From JAJFHI01 sp050633705 (lineage in GTDB: Bacteria > Pseudomonadota > Alphaproteobacteria > Rhizobiales > Hyphomicrobiaceae), in assembly GCA_050633705.1 (NCBI GenBank), contig JBOEGZ010000001.1, positions 186,001-250,000 of the forward strand: 64,000 nt of DNA. The letters are read 5' to 3'. Shown here piece after piece: positions 17,071 through 26,014 of the stretch. Position 1 is the stretch's first letter; each line of letters starts with the position of its first letter. Under the pieces are notes generated by a model that was not told the DNA's origin, made no database searches, and saw only the letters and a program-made list of their open reading frames with translations. The position numbers were made by a program, and so were the translations under genes.

Positions 17071-18156
17071 ATGGAACAAGAGACAAACATCGCCTTTTGG
17101 CAAACTCAGCCGTTTTGGGACAACCTTATTTGGTTTGCCACAACAGTTGGCTTGTCGCTCGCTCTGCTGGTTGCATTGCTTGTGATCATCGCCTTCTTGC
17201 TGCTGATGGACCGCAAGGTTTGGGCTGCCGTGCAATTGCGCCGAGGGCCGAACGTTGTAGGCCCGTTTGGGCTTTTGCAATCGTTTGCTGACTTGTTGAA
17301 ATTCGCTTTGAAAGAGCCGCTTATTCCGGCAGCCGTGGATAAGAGTGTGTTTTTATTGGCCCCGGTCGCCGCGGCGGTATTTGCGATGGCGGGGTGGGTC
17401 GCGATCCCAGTTGACGAAAACAGTTGGGGTCGGTGGGTGATTTCTGACCTCAACGTCGGGGTGCTTTATTTGTTGGCGGTGTCGTCTTTGGGTGTTTACG
17501 GCGTTATCATGGGGGGATGGGCGTCGAATTCGAAGTATCCGTTCATGGGGTCGTTGCGATCCGCGGCACAGATGGTGAGTTACGAAGTCTCGATCGGTTT
17601 GGTCATTATTACTGTTTTGTTGTGTGCCGGATCTCTTAATCTGACAGATATTGTCAACGCGCAAAAAACCGGACTTGGCTCGTCCATTGGCCTGCCAAAC
17701 TCGATGTTTGATTGGTATTGGTTGCCGCTGTTTCCAATGTTCGTCGTATTCTTCATTTCTGCTTTGGCGGAGACCAACCGTCCGCCGTTTGATTTGCCAG
17801 AAGCTGAGAGCGAGCTTGTCGCCGGATTTATGGTGGAATACGCGTCAACGCCTTATCTGTTATTCATGCTGGCAGAGTATGTCGCGATCACCACGATGTG
17901 CGCCTTGACGACCATTTTGTTCCTCGGCGGGTGGTTGCCACCATTTGACGTCGCACCTTTCAACTGGGTTCCTGGGATTTTCTGGTTTATCGCGAAATGC
18001 GTTCTGGTGTTCTTCATGTTTGCGATGGTGAAAGCCATGGTGCCGCGCTACCGCTATGACCAACTGATGCGCTTGGGTTGGAAGGTCTTCCTGCCGTTGT
18101 CATTGCTGATGGTCGTTGTTGTTGCGGCCGTATTACAATTTGGAGGTTTGGTATGA
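17071..18156 (+). CDS. nuoH: NADH-quinone oxidoreductase subunit H
   Basis: Membrane subunit (ND1 family) forming the quinone entry channel and the contact with the peripheral arm. 361 residues with about eight membrane helices and signatures DRKVWAAVQLRRGPNVVGPF and AETNRPPFDLPEAESELVAG. Its stop codon overlaps the start of a small downstream membrane protein gene (ATGA at 18153). Confidence 0.97.
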   Translation: MEQETNIAFWQTQPFWDNLIWFATTVGLSLALLVALLVIIAFLLLMDRKVWAAVQLRRGPNVVGPFGLLQSFADLLKFALKEPLIPAAVDKSVFLLAPVAAAVFAMAGWVAIPVDENSWGRWVISDLNVGVLYLLAVSSLGVYGVIMGGWASNSKYPFMGSLRSAAQMVSYEVSIGLVIITVLLCAGSLNLTDIVNAQKTGLGSSIGLPNSMFDWYWLPLFPMFVVFFISALAETNRPPFDLPEAESELVAGFMVEYASTPYLLFMLAEYVAITTMCALTTILFLGGWLPPFDVAPFNWVPGIFWFIAKCVLVFFMFAMVKAMVPRYRYDQLMRLGWKVFLPLSLLMVVVVAAVLQFGGLV

Positions 18157-18383
18157 GCCCTGAATTAATCGGCGCATTTATCGGCCTCTTTCTTGGACTG
18201 ATCAGCTTGCAGGCGATCCGCGTGGTGGCCAACCAAATCGAGGCGACACCAACCGAATACGATTCGGATGGCAAGCCGAAAGGCGATAAGAGAAAAATTG
18301 CCAGCGTCTTGCGTGCGGTCGGTTGGTTCGATGTGGTTCTGTTTTCCATCGTTGGCTATGTCGTTGGGCCGATGATCTTATAG
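18153..18383 (+). CDS. Small membrane protein coupled to nuoH
   Basis: 76 residues, ATG overlapping the nuoH stop by four bases (ATGA), with GGAGG 6 bases upstream. This is strong evidence for translation. An N-terminal hydrophobic helix (ELIGAFIGLFLGLISL), a charged stretch (NQIEATPTEYDSDGKPKGDK) and a second helix (VVLFSIVGYVVGPMIL) predict a two-pass membrane protein. No family recognised. It lies between nuoH and nuoI, so a link to membrane-arm assembly is possible but only inferred from position. Confidence 0.75.
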   Translation: MSPELIGAFIGLFLGLISLQAIRVVANQIEATPTEYDSDGKPKGDKRKIASVLRAVGWFDVVLFSIVGYVVGPMIL

Positions 18384-18429
18384 TCCGCGAGCGCGGGCAA
18401 AACTTTAGAGAGCTTGGAGGCTTTCGATC

Positions 18430-18918
18430 ATGAATATGGCGCGCGGCGTCAAATCGCTGTTTTTGACAGAGTTCGTTTCGGCGTTCTTTTTGACCATGCG
18501 GTATTTCTTCAAGCCGAAGGCGACGTTGAATTACCCACATGAAAAAGGTCCTCTCTCGCCGCGGTTTCGTGGGGAGCACGCATTGCGTCGCTATCCCAAT
18601 GGCGAAGAGCGCTGCATTGCATGCAAGCTGTGTGAAGCCATTTGTCCAGCCCAGGCCATTACGATTGAAGCGGGTCCACGGCGCAATGATGGAACCCGAC
18701 GCACCACGCGCTACGACATTGATATGACCAAATGCATCTACTGTGGTCTGTGCCAGGAAGCCTGCCCGGTGGATGCCATTGTGGAAGGGCCGAACTTCGA
18801 ATTTGCGACGGAAACGCGCGAAGAACTTTTTTATGACAAGGATCGGCTGTTGGAGAACGGCGATCGTTGGGAACGCGAAATCGCAAAAAATATTGAACTC
18901 GACGCAAAATACCGATGA
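18430..18918 (+). CDS. nuoI: NADH-quinone oxidoreductase subunit I
   Basis: Ferredoxin-like subunit carrying two [4Fe-4S] clusters (N6a and N6b) between NuoG and NuoB. 162 residues. Ligand sets Cys62, 65, 68, 72 (CIACKLCEAICP) and Cys102, 105, 108, 112 (CIYCGLCQEACP), separated by the usual 30 residues. The N-terminus has an amphipathic membrane-associating stretch. GGAGG lies upstream of the ATG at 18430. Confidence 0.97.
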   Translation: MNMARGVKSLFLTEFVSAFFLTMRYFFKPKATLNYPHEKGPLSPRFRGEHALRRYPNGEERCIACKLCEAICPAQAITIEAGPRRNDGTRRTTRYDIDMTKCIYCGLCQEACPVDAIVEGPNFEFATETREELFYDKDRLLENGDRWEREIAKNIELDAKYR

Positions 18919-19058
18919 CACTGACACCACGACGGGAATGAAACGACTTGGAAGACGGCGCTGCGTCGTCGCAACAAATGGAAGGCCGTGATTGAAGAAA
19001 TTGCGGAGTGCTGAGGTCTAAGATCTAAGATCTGACCAAGGCTGGAGGAACACGAAGC

Positions 19059-19700
19059 ATGCAAATCGCTGCCATCTTTTTTTATATCTTTTCGATTCTA
19101 GCCGTTGCGTCTGGCGCTATGGTGATCGTGGCGCGTAACCCCGTGCACGCCGTGTTGTTTCTTATTCTGGCTTTCTTCAATGCAGCAGGCCTGTTTATTT
19201 TATTGGGTGCTGAGTTTCTCGCCATGTTGTTGGTCATTGTCTATGTCGGCGCTGTGGCAGTCTTGTTCTTGTTTGTCGTCATGATGTTGGATGTCGATTT
19301 TGCAGAGCTCAAGGCAGGCTTCATCAAGAACGCATCTGTTGGTGCCATGTTTGGTGCCGTTGTGTTGGCCGAGCTGGCCTTGTTGTTCGGTCTGAAAGAT
19401 TTAAACATCGGTACGGCGCAGAAGATTGCCTCGGTCATGCCAGCGGAGGGATCGGACGTGACCAACACGGAAGCTTTGGGGCGTCTGATCTACACCAAAT
19501 ATATTTACTTCTTCCAAGGTGCAGGCCTGATTTTGCTCGTCGCGATGGTTGGCGCCATCGTTTTGACCTTGCGTCACAAAGAAGGTGTGAAAAGGCAGTC
19601 GATTTCGGAACAAGTCAATCGACGTCCTGAAGACGCGATGGAAGTGGTCAAGGTGTCACCGGGCGCCACCATCATTCCATCGACTGAGGGACAAGGTTGA
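19059..19700 (+). CDS. nuoJ: NADH-quinone oxidoreductase subunit J
   Basis: Membrane subunit (ND6 family), 213 residues, about five membrane helices. The third helix region with VIVYVGAVAVLFLFVVMML carries the pi-bulge motif typical of the family. GGAGGAA lies about 9 bases ahead of the ATG. A 140-bp gap after nuoI contains a short TAAGATC direct repeat but no gene. Confidence 0.95.
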   Translation: MQIAAIFFYIFSILAVASGAMVIVARNPVHAVLFLILAFFNAAGLFILLGAEFLAMLLVIVYVGAVAVLFLFVVMMLDVDFAELKAGFIKNASVGAMFGAVVLAELALLFGLKDLNIGTAQKIASVMPAEGSDVTNTEALGRLIYTKYIYFFQGAGLILLVAMVGAIVLTLRHKEGVKRQSISEQVNRRPEDAMEVVKVSPGATIIPSTEGQG

Positions 19701-19766
19701 TGCTTCGGTGAAGCGTTAAAAAAGAGTGCCATCAAGTTTGGTCGTGGGAAACGAGAGAAGAGACAC

Positions 19767-20075
19767 ATGGACATCGGTATCGGCCATTATCTGACAGTTG
19801 CAGCGTGTCTTTTCACGTTGGGAATATTCGGCATCTTCATCAACCGTAAAAACGTCATCGTAATTTTGATGTCGATTGAGCTGATGTTGTTGGCCGTGAA
19901 TATTAATCTCGTGGCGTTCTCTCACTTTCTCGGTGATCTTACGGGTCAAGTATTTGCGTTGTTCGTTTTGACCGTGGCAGCGGCGGAGGCTGCGATTGGT
20001 TTGGCGATAATTGTTGTCTATTTCCGAAATCGCGGTTCCATTGCGGTTGAAGATATCAACATGATGAAGGGCTAA
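19767..20075 (+). CDS. nuoK: NADH-quinone oxidoreductase subunit K
   Basis: Small membrane subunit (ND4L family), 102 residues, three membrane helices. The conserved buried glutamates implicated in proton transfer are seen in helix 2 (SIELMLLAVNINL) and helix 3 (AAEAAIGLAIIV). Usual length and position between nuoJ and nuoL. Confidence 0.96.
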   Translation: MDIGIGHYLTVAACLFTLGIFGIFINRKNVIVILMSIELMLLAVNINLVAFSHFLGDLTGQVFALFVLTVAAAEAAIGLAIIVVYFRNRGSIAVEDINMMKG

Positions 20076-20086
20076 CGGGCGACGCC

Positions 20087-22033
20087 ATGATTTATACCCT
20101 TATTGTTTTCTTGCCGCTGCTTGGTGCACTGATTGCCGGTCTGTTTGGCCGTATGATTGGCCCACGTCCGGCAGAATACGTGACCACCACGTGCCTTGTG
20201 ATCGCCGCCGCGCTTTCGTGGTTTGTGTTTTTCCAAGTTGGCTTTAACGGTGAAACCGCGCGGGTTCCGTTGCTCAGGTGGATTGCATCGGGTGAATTGG
20301 ATGTTTCCTGGCGGTTGCGTATCGACACACTGACGGCTGTGATGCTGGTCGTTGTCAACACGGTGTCATCGCTGGTGCATATTTATTCGATTGGCTACAT
20401 GCACGACGACCCGCACCGGCAACGATTTTTTGCTTATCTTTCTTTGTTCACGTTCGCCATGTTGATGCTGGTGACCAGTGACAATCTGTTGCAAATGTTC
20501 TTTGGCTGGGAAGGTGTCGGGCTTGCGTCGTATTTGCTGATCGGCTTTTGGTACAAAAAACCCGAAGCCAATGCAGCGGCCATTAAAGCGTTTATCGTCA
20601 ACCGCGTTGGTGACTTTGGATTTGCGCTTGGCATCTTCGGATTGTTCGTTGTCGCAAATTCAATCAATCTCGATGAAATTTTTGCAGCCAGTCCAACGTT
20701 GCAAGGCCAGACAATGTCGTTTCTAGGTTACGACGTTGATATCATGACCACGATATGTCTGTTGTTATTCATGGGTGCGATGGGTAAGTCGGCACAATTT
20801 CTGTTGCATACCTGGTTGCCGGACGCGATGGAGGGGCCAACGCCGGTTTCTGCACTTATTCATGCGGCGACGATGGTGACGGCTGGCGTGTTCATGGTAG
20901 CCCGGTTGTCACCGTTGTTTGAATTGGCTCCGACCGCGCTCATGGTCGTGACAGCGGTTGGCACGATCACGGCGTTTTTTGCAGCCACTGTTGGTCTGGT
21001 GCAAAACGATATCAAGCGCGTGATTGCTTATTCAACCTGTTCTCAATTGGGTTATATGTTTGCAGCACTTGGTGTCGGCGCTTATGGGGTTGGTATCTTT
21101 CACCTCTTTACACATGCCTTCTTTAAAGCCCTTCTGTTCTTAGGTGCAGGCTCCGTTATCCATGCCATGCATCACGAACAGGATATGCGCAATATGGGCG
21201 GCTTGGCTCCAAAAATTCGCATCACTTGGGTGATGATGTTGATTGGCACGTTGGCGCTCACAGGTGTCGGAATTCCCCATCTCATCGGCTTTGCCGGTTT
21301 TCATTCAAAGGATGCCATTATCGAGGCGACGTATGCGGCTCACACGCCGTACAATTACGTCTTCTGGACTTTAACCCTTGCCGCCTTCATGACGTCCTTT
21401 TACTCTTGGCGTCTGATTTTCATGACCTTCCACGGCAAGACACGTGCGACGCCCGAGACATTTAAACACGCCCATGAGAGTCCCAACGTCATGCTTGTTC
21501 CACTCGCCCTACTTGCCCTTGGCGCAGTGGCTGCAGGTTTTGCCTTCAAGGCGTACTTTATCGGCGACAATCAAGAAGTGTTCTGGGGCAAGGCGTTATA
21601 CACAGCGCCCGGCAATCAAATCCTAGAGGATATGCACCATCTTCCCGGTTGGGTTGGCTGGGCACCAACGATTGCCATGTTGGCAGGTTTGGCCTTGGCT
21701 TATCTCTATTATATTCGCGCCCCTTGGCTGCCGGATGCAACGGCGAAGATGTTCAAACCGGTCTATCTGTTCCTCTTGAACAAATGGTATTTCGATGAAC
21801 TGTACAACTGGCTGTTCGTGAAACCAGCCATGGCACTTGGGCGCTTTCTTTGGAAAAAGGGTGATGGGGCCGTAATCGATGGCACCATTGATGGGACGGC
21901 AAACGCTGTCAGTTGGGCGACCGGTCGGGTTGTAAAGCTGCAATCAGGCTATGTGTTCCATTATGCCTTTGCCATGCTGATCGGTCTGGCGCTGCTCCTG
22001 ACCTACTTTGTTTATAAGGGTGGGGGCCTATAA
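20087..22033 (+). CDS. nuoL: NADH-quinone oxidoreductase subunit L
   Basis: Distal antiporter-like proton-pumping subunit (ND5 family) of complex I. 648 residues with about sixteen membrane helices; includes the FGWEGVGLASYLLIGFWY segment with the functional glutamate, the HTWLPDAMEGPTPVSALIHA core and the YSTCSQLGYMFAALG helix. The long C-terminal lateral helix region is present. Starts 11 bp after nuoK. Confidence 0.97.
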   Translation: MIYTLIVFLPLLGALIAGLFGRMIGPRPAEYVTTTCLVIAAALSWFVFFQVGFNGETARVPLLRWIASGELDVSWRLRIDTLTAVMLVVVNTVSSLVHIYSIGYMHDDPHRQRFFAYLSLFTFAMLMLVTSDNLLQMFFGWEGVGLASYLLIGFWYKKPEANAAAIKAFIVNRVGDFGFALGIFGLFVVANSINLDEIFAASPTLQGQTMSFLGYDVDIMTTICLLLFMGAMGKSAQFLLHTWLPDAMEGPTPVSALIHAATMVTAGVFMVARLSPLFELAPTALMVVTAVGTITAFFAATVGLVQNDIKRVIAYSTCSQLGYMFAALGVGAYGVGIFHLFTHAFFKALLFLGAGSVIHAMHHEQDMRNMGGLAPKIRITWVMMLIGTLALTGVGIPHLIGFAGFHSKDAIIEATYAAHTPYNYVFWTLTLAAFMTSFYSWRLIFMTFHGKTRATPETFKHAHESPNVMLVPLALLALGAVAAGFAFKAYFIGDNQEVFWGKALYTAPGNQILEDMHHLPGWVGWAPTIAMLAGLALAYLYYIRAPWLPDATAKMFKPVYLFLLNKWYFDELYNWLFVKPAMALGRFLWKKGDGAVIDGTIDGTANAVSWATGRVVKLQSGYVFHYAFAMLIGLALLLTYFVYKGGGL

Positions 22034-22035
22034 TC

Positions 22036-23550
22036 ATGGATTTTCTATTCAACTCACCGAACCTTTTGACGGTCGTGACGTTCACGCCAATCTTTTTTGG
22101 TGTGCTGTCGACGCTTTTGTTGCCACGCACTGAGGCCGGCGACCGTAATGTCAAATACGCCGCCCTTTGGATCTCAATTGCGACCTTCCTTGGCTCGTTG
22201 ATGATCTGGTTCAACTTCGATCCCACAACACCTGGTTTTCAGTTTGTCGAAGAATACGAATGGTTGGGCTCGATTAAATATAAGATGGGCGTTGACGGTA
22301 TTTCGATGCTGTTCGTCATTCTCACGACGTTCTTGATGCCATTATGCATCCTTGCCAGTTGGGACAGCATTACCACGCGTGTGAAAGAATACATGCTGGC
22401 ATTCTTGGTGCTGGAGACCTTCATGATTGGCGTGTTCTGCGCGCTCGACATGGTGCTGTTTTACCTGTTCTTTGAAGGTGTCCTCATTCCGATGTTTTTG
22501 ATCATCGGGATATGGGGCGGTCAACGCCGCGTTTATGCCAGCTTCAAGTTTTTCCTCTACACCCTTTTGGGTTCGGTTTTGATGCTGCTGGCAATGATCG
22601 CTATGTGGTGGGATGCCGGTACCACAGACATCGTTGAGTTGATGAAGCATAACTTCTCATCCGAGATGCAATGGTGGTTGTGGTTGGCGTTCTTTGCTTC
22701 GTTTGCCGTCAAAATGCCGATGTGGCCGGTCCACACTTGGTTGCCTGATGCACACGTCGAGGCGCCGACGGCGGGCTCAGTTATTCTGGCTGGTATTCTG
22801 CTGAAAATGGGCGGCTATGGCTTCTTAAGATTCTCACTTCCAATGTTCCCATTGGCGAGCCAGGAGTTTACGTGGCTGATTTTCGCCATGTCTGTGATTG
22901 CGATTGTTTACACTTCGCTCGTCGCCCTCGCACAAGAAGACATCAAAAAGCTGATTGCTTATTCTTCGGTTGCCCATATGGGCTTTGTGACGATGGGAAT
23001 TTTTTCGTTCACAAGCCAAGGTATTGATGGTGCGATCTTCCAAATGCTGTCGCACGGTTTGGTTTCAGCCGCATTGTTCCTGTGCGTCGGTGTTATTTAC
23101 GACCGTATGCACACCCGCGAGATCAAGGCCTATGGTGGAATAGTGGAACGCATGCCGATGTTTGCCTTTGTCTTTATGATCTTCACAATGGCCAATGTTG
23201 GTTTGCCAGGGACATCCGGTTTTGTTGGCGAGTTCCTGACTTTGCTCGGGACATTTCGCGCCAACACATTGGTGGCGTTTATCGCGACAACCGGTGTGAT
23301 TTTGTCAGCAGCCTATGCCCTCTATCTCTATCGCCGGGTTGTATTTGGCGCGTTGGAGAAGCAAAGCCTCATGGCGTTGAAAGATATGAATGCCCGGGAG
23401 ATTGCCGTCTTGGGACCACTGGTCGTGTTGGTCATTCTTTTTGGTATCTATCCAGCACCGCTATTGGATGTGTTTGCTGTATCGGTTCAGACATTGGTTG
23501 CAAACTACGAAACGGCGATTGCGCAAGCTGCAGCTCTCAGCGCAAATTAG
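22036..23550 (+). CDS. nuoM: NADH-quinone oxidoreductase subunit M
   Basis: Antiporter-like subunit (ND4 family), 504 residues, about fourteen membrane helices. The FFEGVLIPMFLIIGIWGG, HTWLPDAHVEAPTAGSVILA and YSSVAHMGFVTMGIF motifs contain the expected proton-channel Glu, Lys and His residues. It starts 2 bp after the nuoL stop, so the two are probably translationally coupled. Confidence 0.97.
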   Translation: MDFLFNSPNLLTVVTFTPIFFGVLSTLLLPRTEAGDRNVKYAALWISIATFLGSLMIWFNFDPTTPGFQFVEEYEWLGSIKYKMGVDGISMLFVILTTFLMPLCILASWDSITTRVKEYMLAFLVLETFMIGVFCALDMVLFYLFFEGVLIPMFLIIGIWGGQRRVYASFKFFLYTLLGSVLMLLAMIAMWWDAGTTDIVELMKHNFSSEMQWWLWLAFFASFAVKMPMWPVHTWLPDAHVEAPTAGSVILAGILLKMGGYGFLRFSLPMFPLASQEFTWLIFAMSVIAIVYTSLVALAQEDIKKLIAYSSVAHMGFVTMGIFSFTSQGIDGAIFQMLSHGLVSAALFLCVGVIYDRMHTREIKAYGGIVERMPMFAFVFMIFTMANVGLPGTSGFVGEFLTLLGTFRANTLVAFIATTGVILSAAYALYLYRRVVFGALEKQSLMALKDMNAREIAVLGPLVVLVILFGIYPAPLLDVFAVSVQTLVANYETAIAQAAALSAN

Positions 23551-23574
23551 GTAACAACAAAGGTCGACGGTTTT

Positions 23575-25023
23575 ATGCCAACACTCAGTCAACTCAGCCC
23601 CATTTTCCCAGAACTTCTTCTGGCGCTTGGAGCTATGGTCCTCTTAATGATCGGCGTGTTTCGCCAGGACGATGCTGACAATGGTGAATTTGTCGGTGGT
23701 CTTGCCGTTGGTTTGTTGGTGTTGGCAGGGGCTGTAATCTATACCCAACCAAATGCCACGGTTTCGTTGTTCGATGAGGCTTTTCTGGTCGACCGCTTTG
23801 CCCGCTTTATGAAATTGCTGGTCATTATCGGCTCGATCGGTGCGTTGCTTTTATCGTTTTCTTACCTGCGCCAAACCGGTGCATTGCGCTTTGAATATGC
23901 CGTATTGGTTCTGCTTTCCACGGTTGGTATGATGATGATGATATCGGCCAACGGTCTTATTTCGCTATATGTTGGCCTGGAACTGCAAAGCCTGGCACTT
24001 TATGTCTTAGCAGCCTTTCGTCGCGATTCTGTAAGGTCCAGCGAAGCTGGATTGAAGTACTTTGTGCTTGGTGCACTGTCGTCGGGAATGCTGCTCTATG
24101 GAAGTTCACTGATCTACGGCTTTACCGGGTCAACCAGCTTTCCTGTTATTGCAACCGTGGCAACGTCGACAGATGGTGTCTTAAATATTGGTTTGATTTT
24201 CGGCCTTGTCTTCTTGCTTGTTGGATTGGCCTTTAAAATTGCAGCCGTGCCGTTCCACATGTGGTCGCCGGATGTGTACGAAGGCGCACCAACACCTGTT
24301 ACAGCGTTCTTTGCTGCGGCAACAAAGATGGCAGCGATGGCCTTGTTGATCCGTGTATTGGCAAGTGCGTTTCCAAATGCTGCCGATCAGTGGCAGCAGA
24401 TTATTGTATTCGTGGCCATTGCGTCCATGCTGCTCGGCTCATTTGCCGCCATTGGACAAACCAACATTAAACGCCTGATGGCCTATTCCTCCATTGCCCA
24501 TGTTGGTTTTGCTCTTGTCGGACTTGCAGCAAACAGTCAGGAGGGTGCGCGCGGTATTTTGATCTACCTTGTAATCTATCTTGTCATGACGCTTGGCGCT
24601 TTTGCCTGCATTATCGCGATGCGACGTAAGGACGAGATGATTGAGGATATTAATGAGTTGTCGGGGTTGGCCAGAACCAATCTGCCGATGGCAGTTATAT
24701 TTGCGATGCTCATGTTCTCTCTTGCAGGAATTCCACCACTGGCAGGCTTCTTTGCAAAGTTTTATGTTTTTGCCGCTGCCGTTAAGGCGGGGCTTTGGCC
24801 GTTGGCGATCATCGGCGTTTTGGCAAGCGTGGTCGGCGCTTTTTATTACCTGCGCATTGTAAAGTTGATGTTCTTTGATGAGGCTCGCGAGAAGTTCCTC
24901 GCCCTTGAGACATACACAAAGGTCGTGATGTATGGCGCAGCCATTTTTGTCGTAGGCTTCGTGTTATGGCCTGGGCCGTTGGTCGAAGCTGCTGACTTTG
25001 CGGCAAAGTCATTGCGGTTTTGA
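23575..25023 (+). CDS. nuoN: NADH-quinone oxidoreductase subunit N
   Basis: Antiporter-like subunit (ND2 family), 482 residues, about fourteen membrane helices, with YVGLELQSLALYVLAAF, FHMWSPDVYEGAPTPVTAFF and YSSIAHVGFALVGLA. Last nuo gene; birA starts 6 bp downstream, so the operon runs on into birA. Confidence 0.97.
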   Translation: MPTLSQLSPIFPELLLALGAMVLLMIGVFRQDDADNGEFVGGLAVGLLVLAGAVIYTQPNATVSLFDEAFLVDRFARFMKLLVIIGSIGALLLSFSYLRQTGALRFEYAVLVLLSTVGMMMMISANGLISLYVGLELQSLALYVLAAFRRDSVRSSEAGLKYFVLGALSSGMLLYGSSLIYGFTGSTSFPVIATVATSTDGVLNIGLIFGLVFLLVGLAFKIAAVPFHMWSPDVYEGAPTPVTAFFAAATKMAAMALLIRVLASAFPNAADQWQQIIVFVAIASMLLGSFAAIGQTNIKRLMAYSSIAHVGFALVGLAANSQEGARGILIYLVIYLVMTLGAFACIIAMRRKDEMIEDINELSGLARTNLPMAVIFAMLMFSLAGIPPLAGFFAKFYVFAAAVKAGLWPLAIIGVLASVVGAFYYLRIVKLMFFDEAREKFLALETYTKVVMYGAAIFVVGFVLWPGPLVEAADFAAKSLRF

Positions 25024-25029
25024 TACCAG

Positions 25030-25857
25030 ATGATTGAACTCAACGACGGCGACATTGATAAACGCAAGCTTGCGTCTCCTGGCGGCACACCGGTTGCTCA
25101 TGTTACGGAGACCGCGTCGACCAACGCCGACGCGATGGTGCATGTGGAGGTCGGCGAGGGCGGCCCACTTTGGATACACGCCGATGTGCAAACGGATGGC
25201 CGTGGACGATCGGGTCGAAGTTGGCAGGGTGGGAAGGGCAACCTACACGCCAGCTTTTTTGCGACGTTTGAATGCTCAATGTCCACTGCTTCGCAGATTT
25301 CTTTGGTTGCCGGCGTCGCTCTTATGGATGCTGTGCATCGTTGCGTGCGCGAACACGCGCCAAATGTTGAACCGACGTTTTTGCCAGACCTTCGCCTGAA
25401 GTGGCCAAACGATCTTTATTATAAGACCCAGAAACTTGGCGGAATCCTGGTTGAAAGCACCGCATTGACCACCGACGATCGCGAGCGTGCGATTGTTATC
25501 GGGTTCGGGCTGAATTTGGCAGAGGCGCCAAACATTGCTGACCGCCCAACGACCTCACTTGCGGATTTGGGGGTGTCGGTTACGCCAAGTGAAATGCTCG
25601 ATCACTTGGATGTGGCCTTAATGAAGGCCTTGAGGACCTGGGCGCAAGGTCACGACTTTGATAGGATTTGTTCGCAATGGACGGCCGTTTCCGGCCCCAT
25701 TGGAGAGTCATTGTCAGTTCACCTTGGACCTGAGATATGCATTCGCGGCCAATCCTGTGGGCTGGACGCAACAGGAGCCTTGCTCTTGCGTGATGAGAAG
25801 GGCACTTTGCACACGATCACATTCGGCGACGTCGAGCTTGATCCCCAAGCCTACTGA
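25030..25857 (+). CDS. birA: Biotin-[acetyl-CoA-carboxylase] ligase
   Basis: Activates biotin to biotinyl-AMP and attaches it to carboxylase carrier proteins. 275 residues with the ligase core: TNADAM, the biotin/ATP loop DGRGRSGRSWQGGKGNL, and LKWPNDLYY..KLGGILVE, followed by the small SH3-like C-terminal domain. There is no N-terminal DNA-binding domain, so it is a monofunctional ligase. Location directly after nuoN and before RNase J is the common alphaproteobacterial order. Confidence 0.94.
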   Translation: MIELNDGDIDKRKLASPGGTPVAHVTETASTNADAMVHVEVGEGGPLWIHADVQTDGRGRSGRSWQGGKGNLHASFFATFECSMSTASQISLVAGVALMDAVHRCVREHAPNVEPTFLPDLRLKWPNDLYYKTQKLGGILVESTALTTDDRERAIVIGFGLNLAEAPNIADRPTTSLADLGVSVTPSEMLDHLDVALMKALRTWAQGHDFDRICSQWTAVSGPIGESLSVHLGPEICIRGQSCGLDATGALLLRDEKGTLHTITFGDVELDPQAY

Positions 25858-26014
25858 GATTCCTCGATCAACTGAATCGATCAGGTTTGGCCTCGAGTTT
25901 TTCATCGCTCAAACTTTTTGCATGCCGAAGCTCTCCTGACCTAAAACAGGTTTTGGCCAACTTTTGAAGCGCTGCGAGTATGCACCTAAGGGAAATCCCA
26001 AGAAACGGATCGTA

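Noticed and set aside
18202..18930. 242-residue open frame on minus strand across nuoI
   Set aside because: Antisense to the small nuoH-coupled gene and nuoI; no domain, typical shadow composition.
19011..19040. TAAGATC direct repeat and AGATCT palindromes before nuoJ
   Set aside because: Very short and local; no spacing or context that suggests a binding site.
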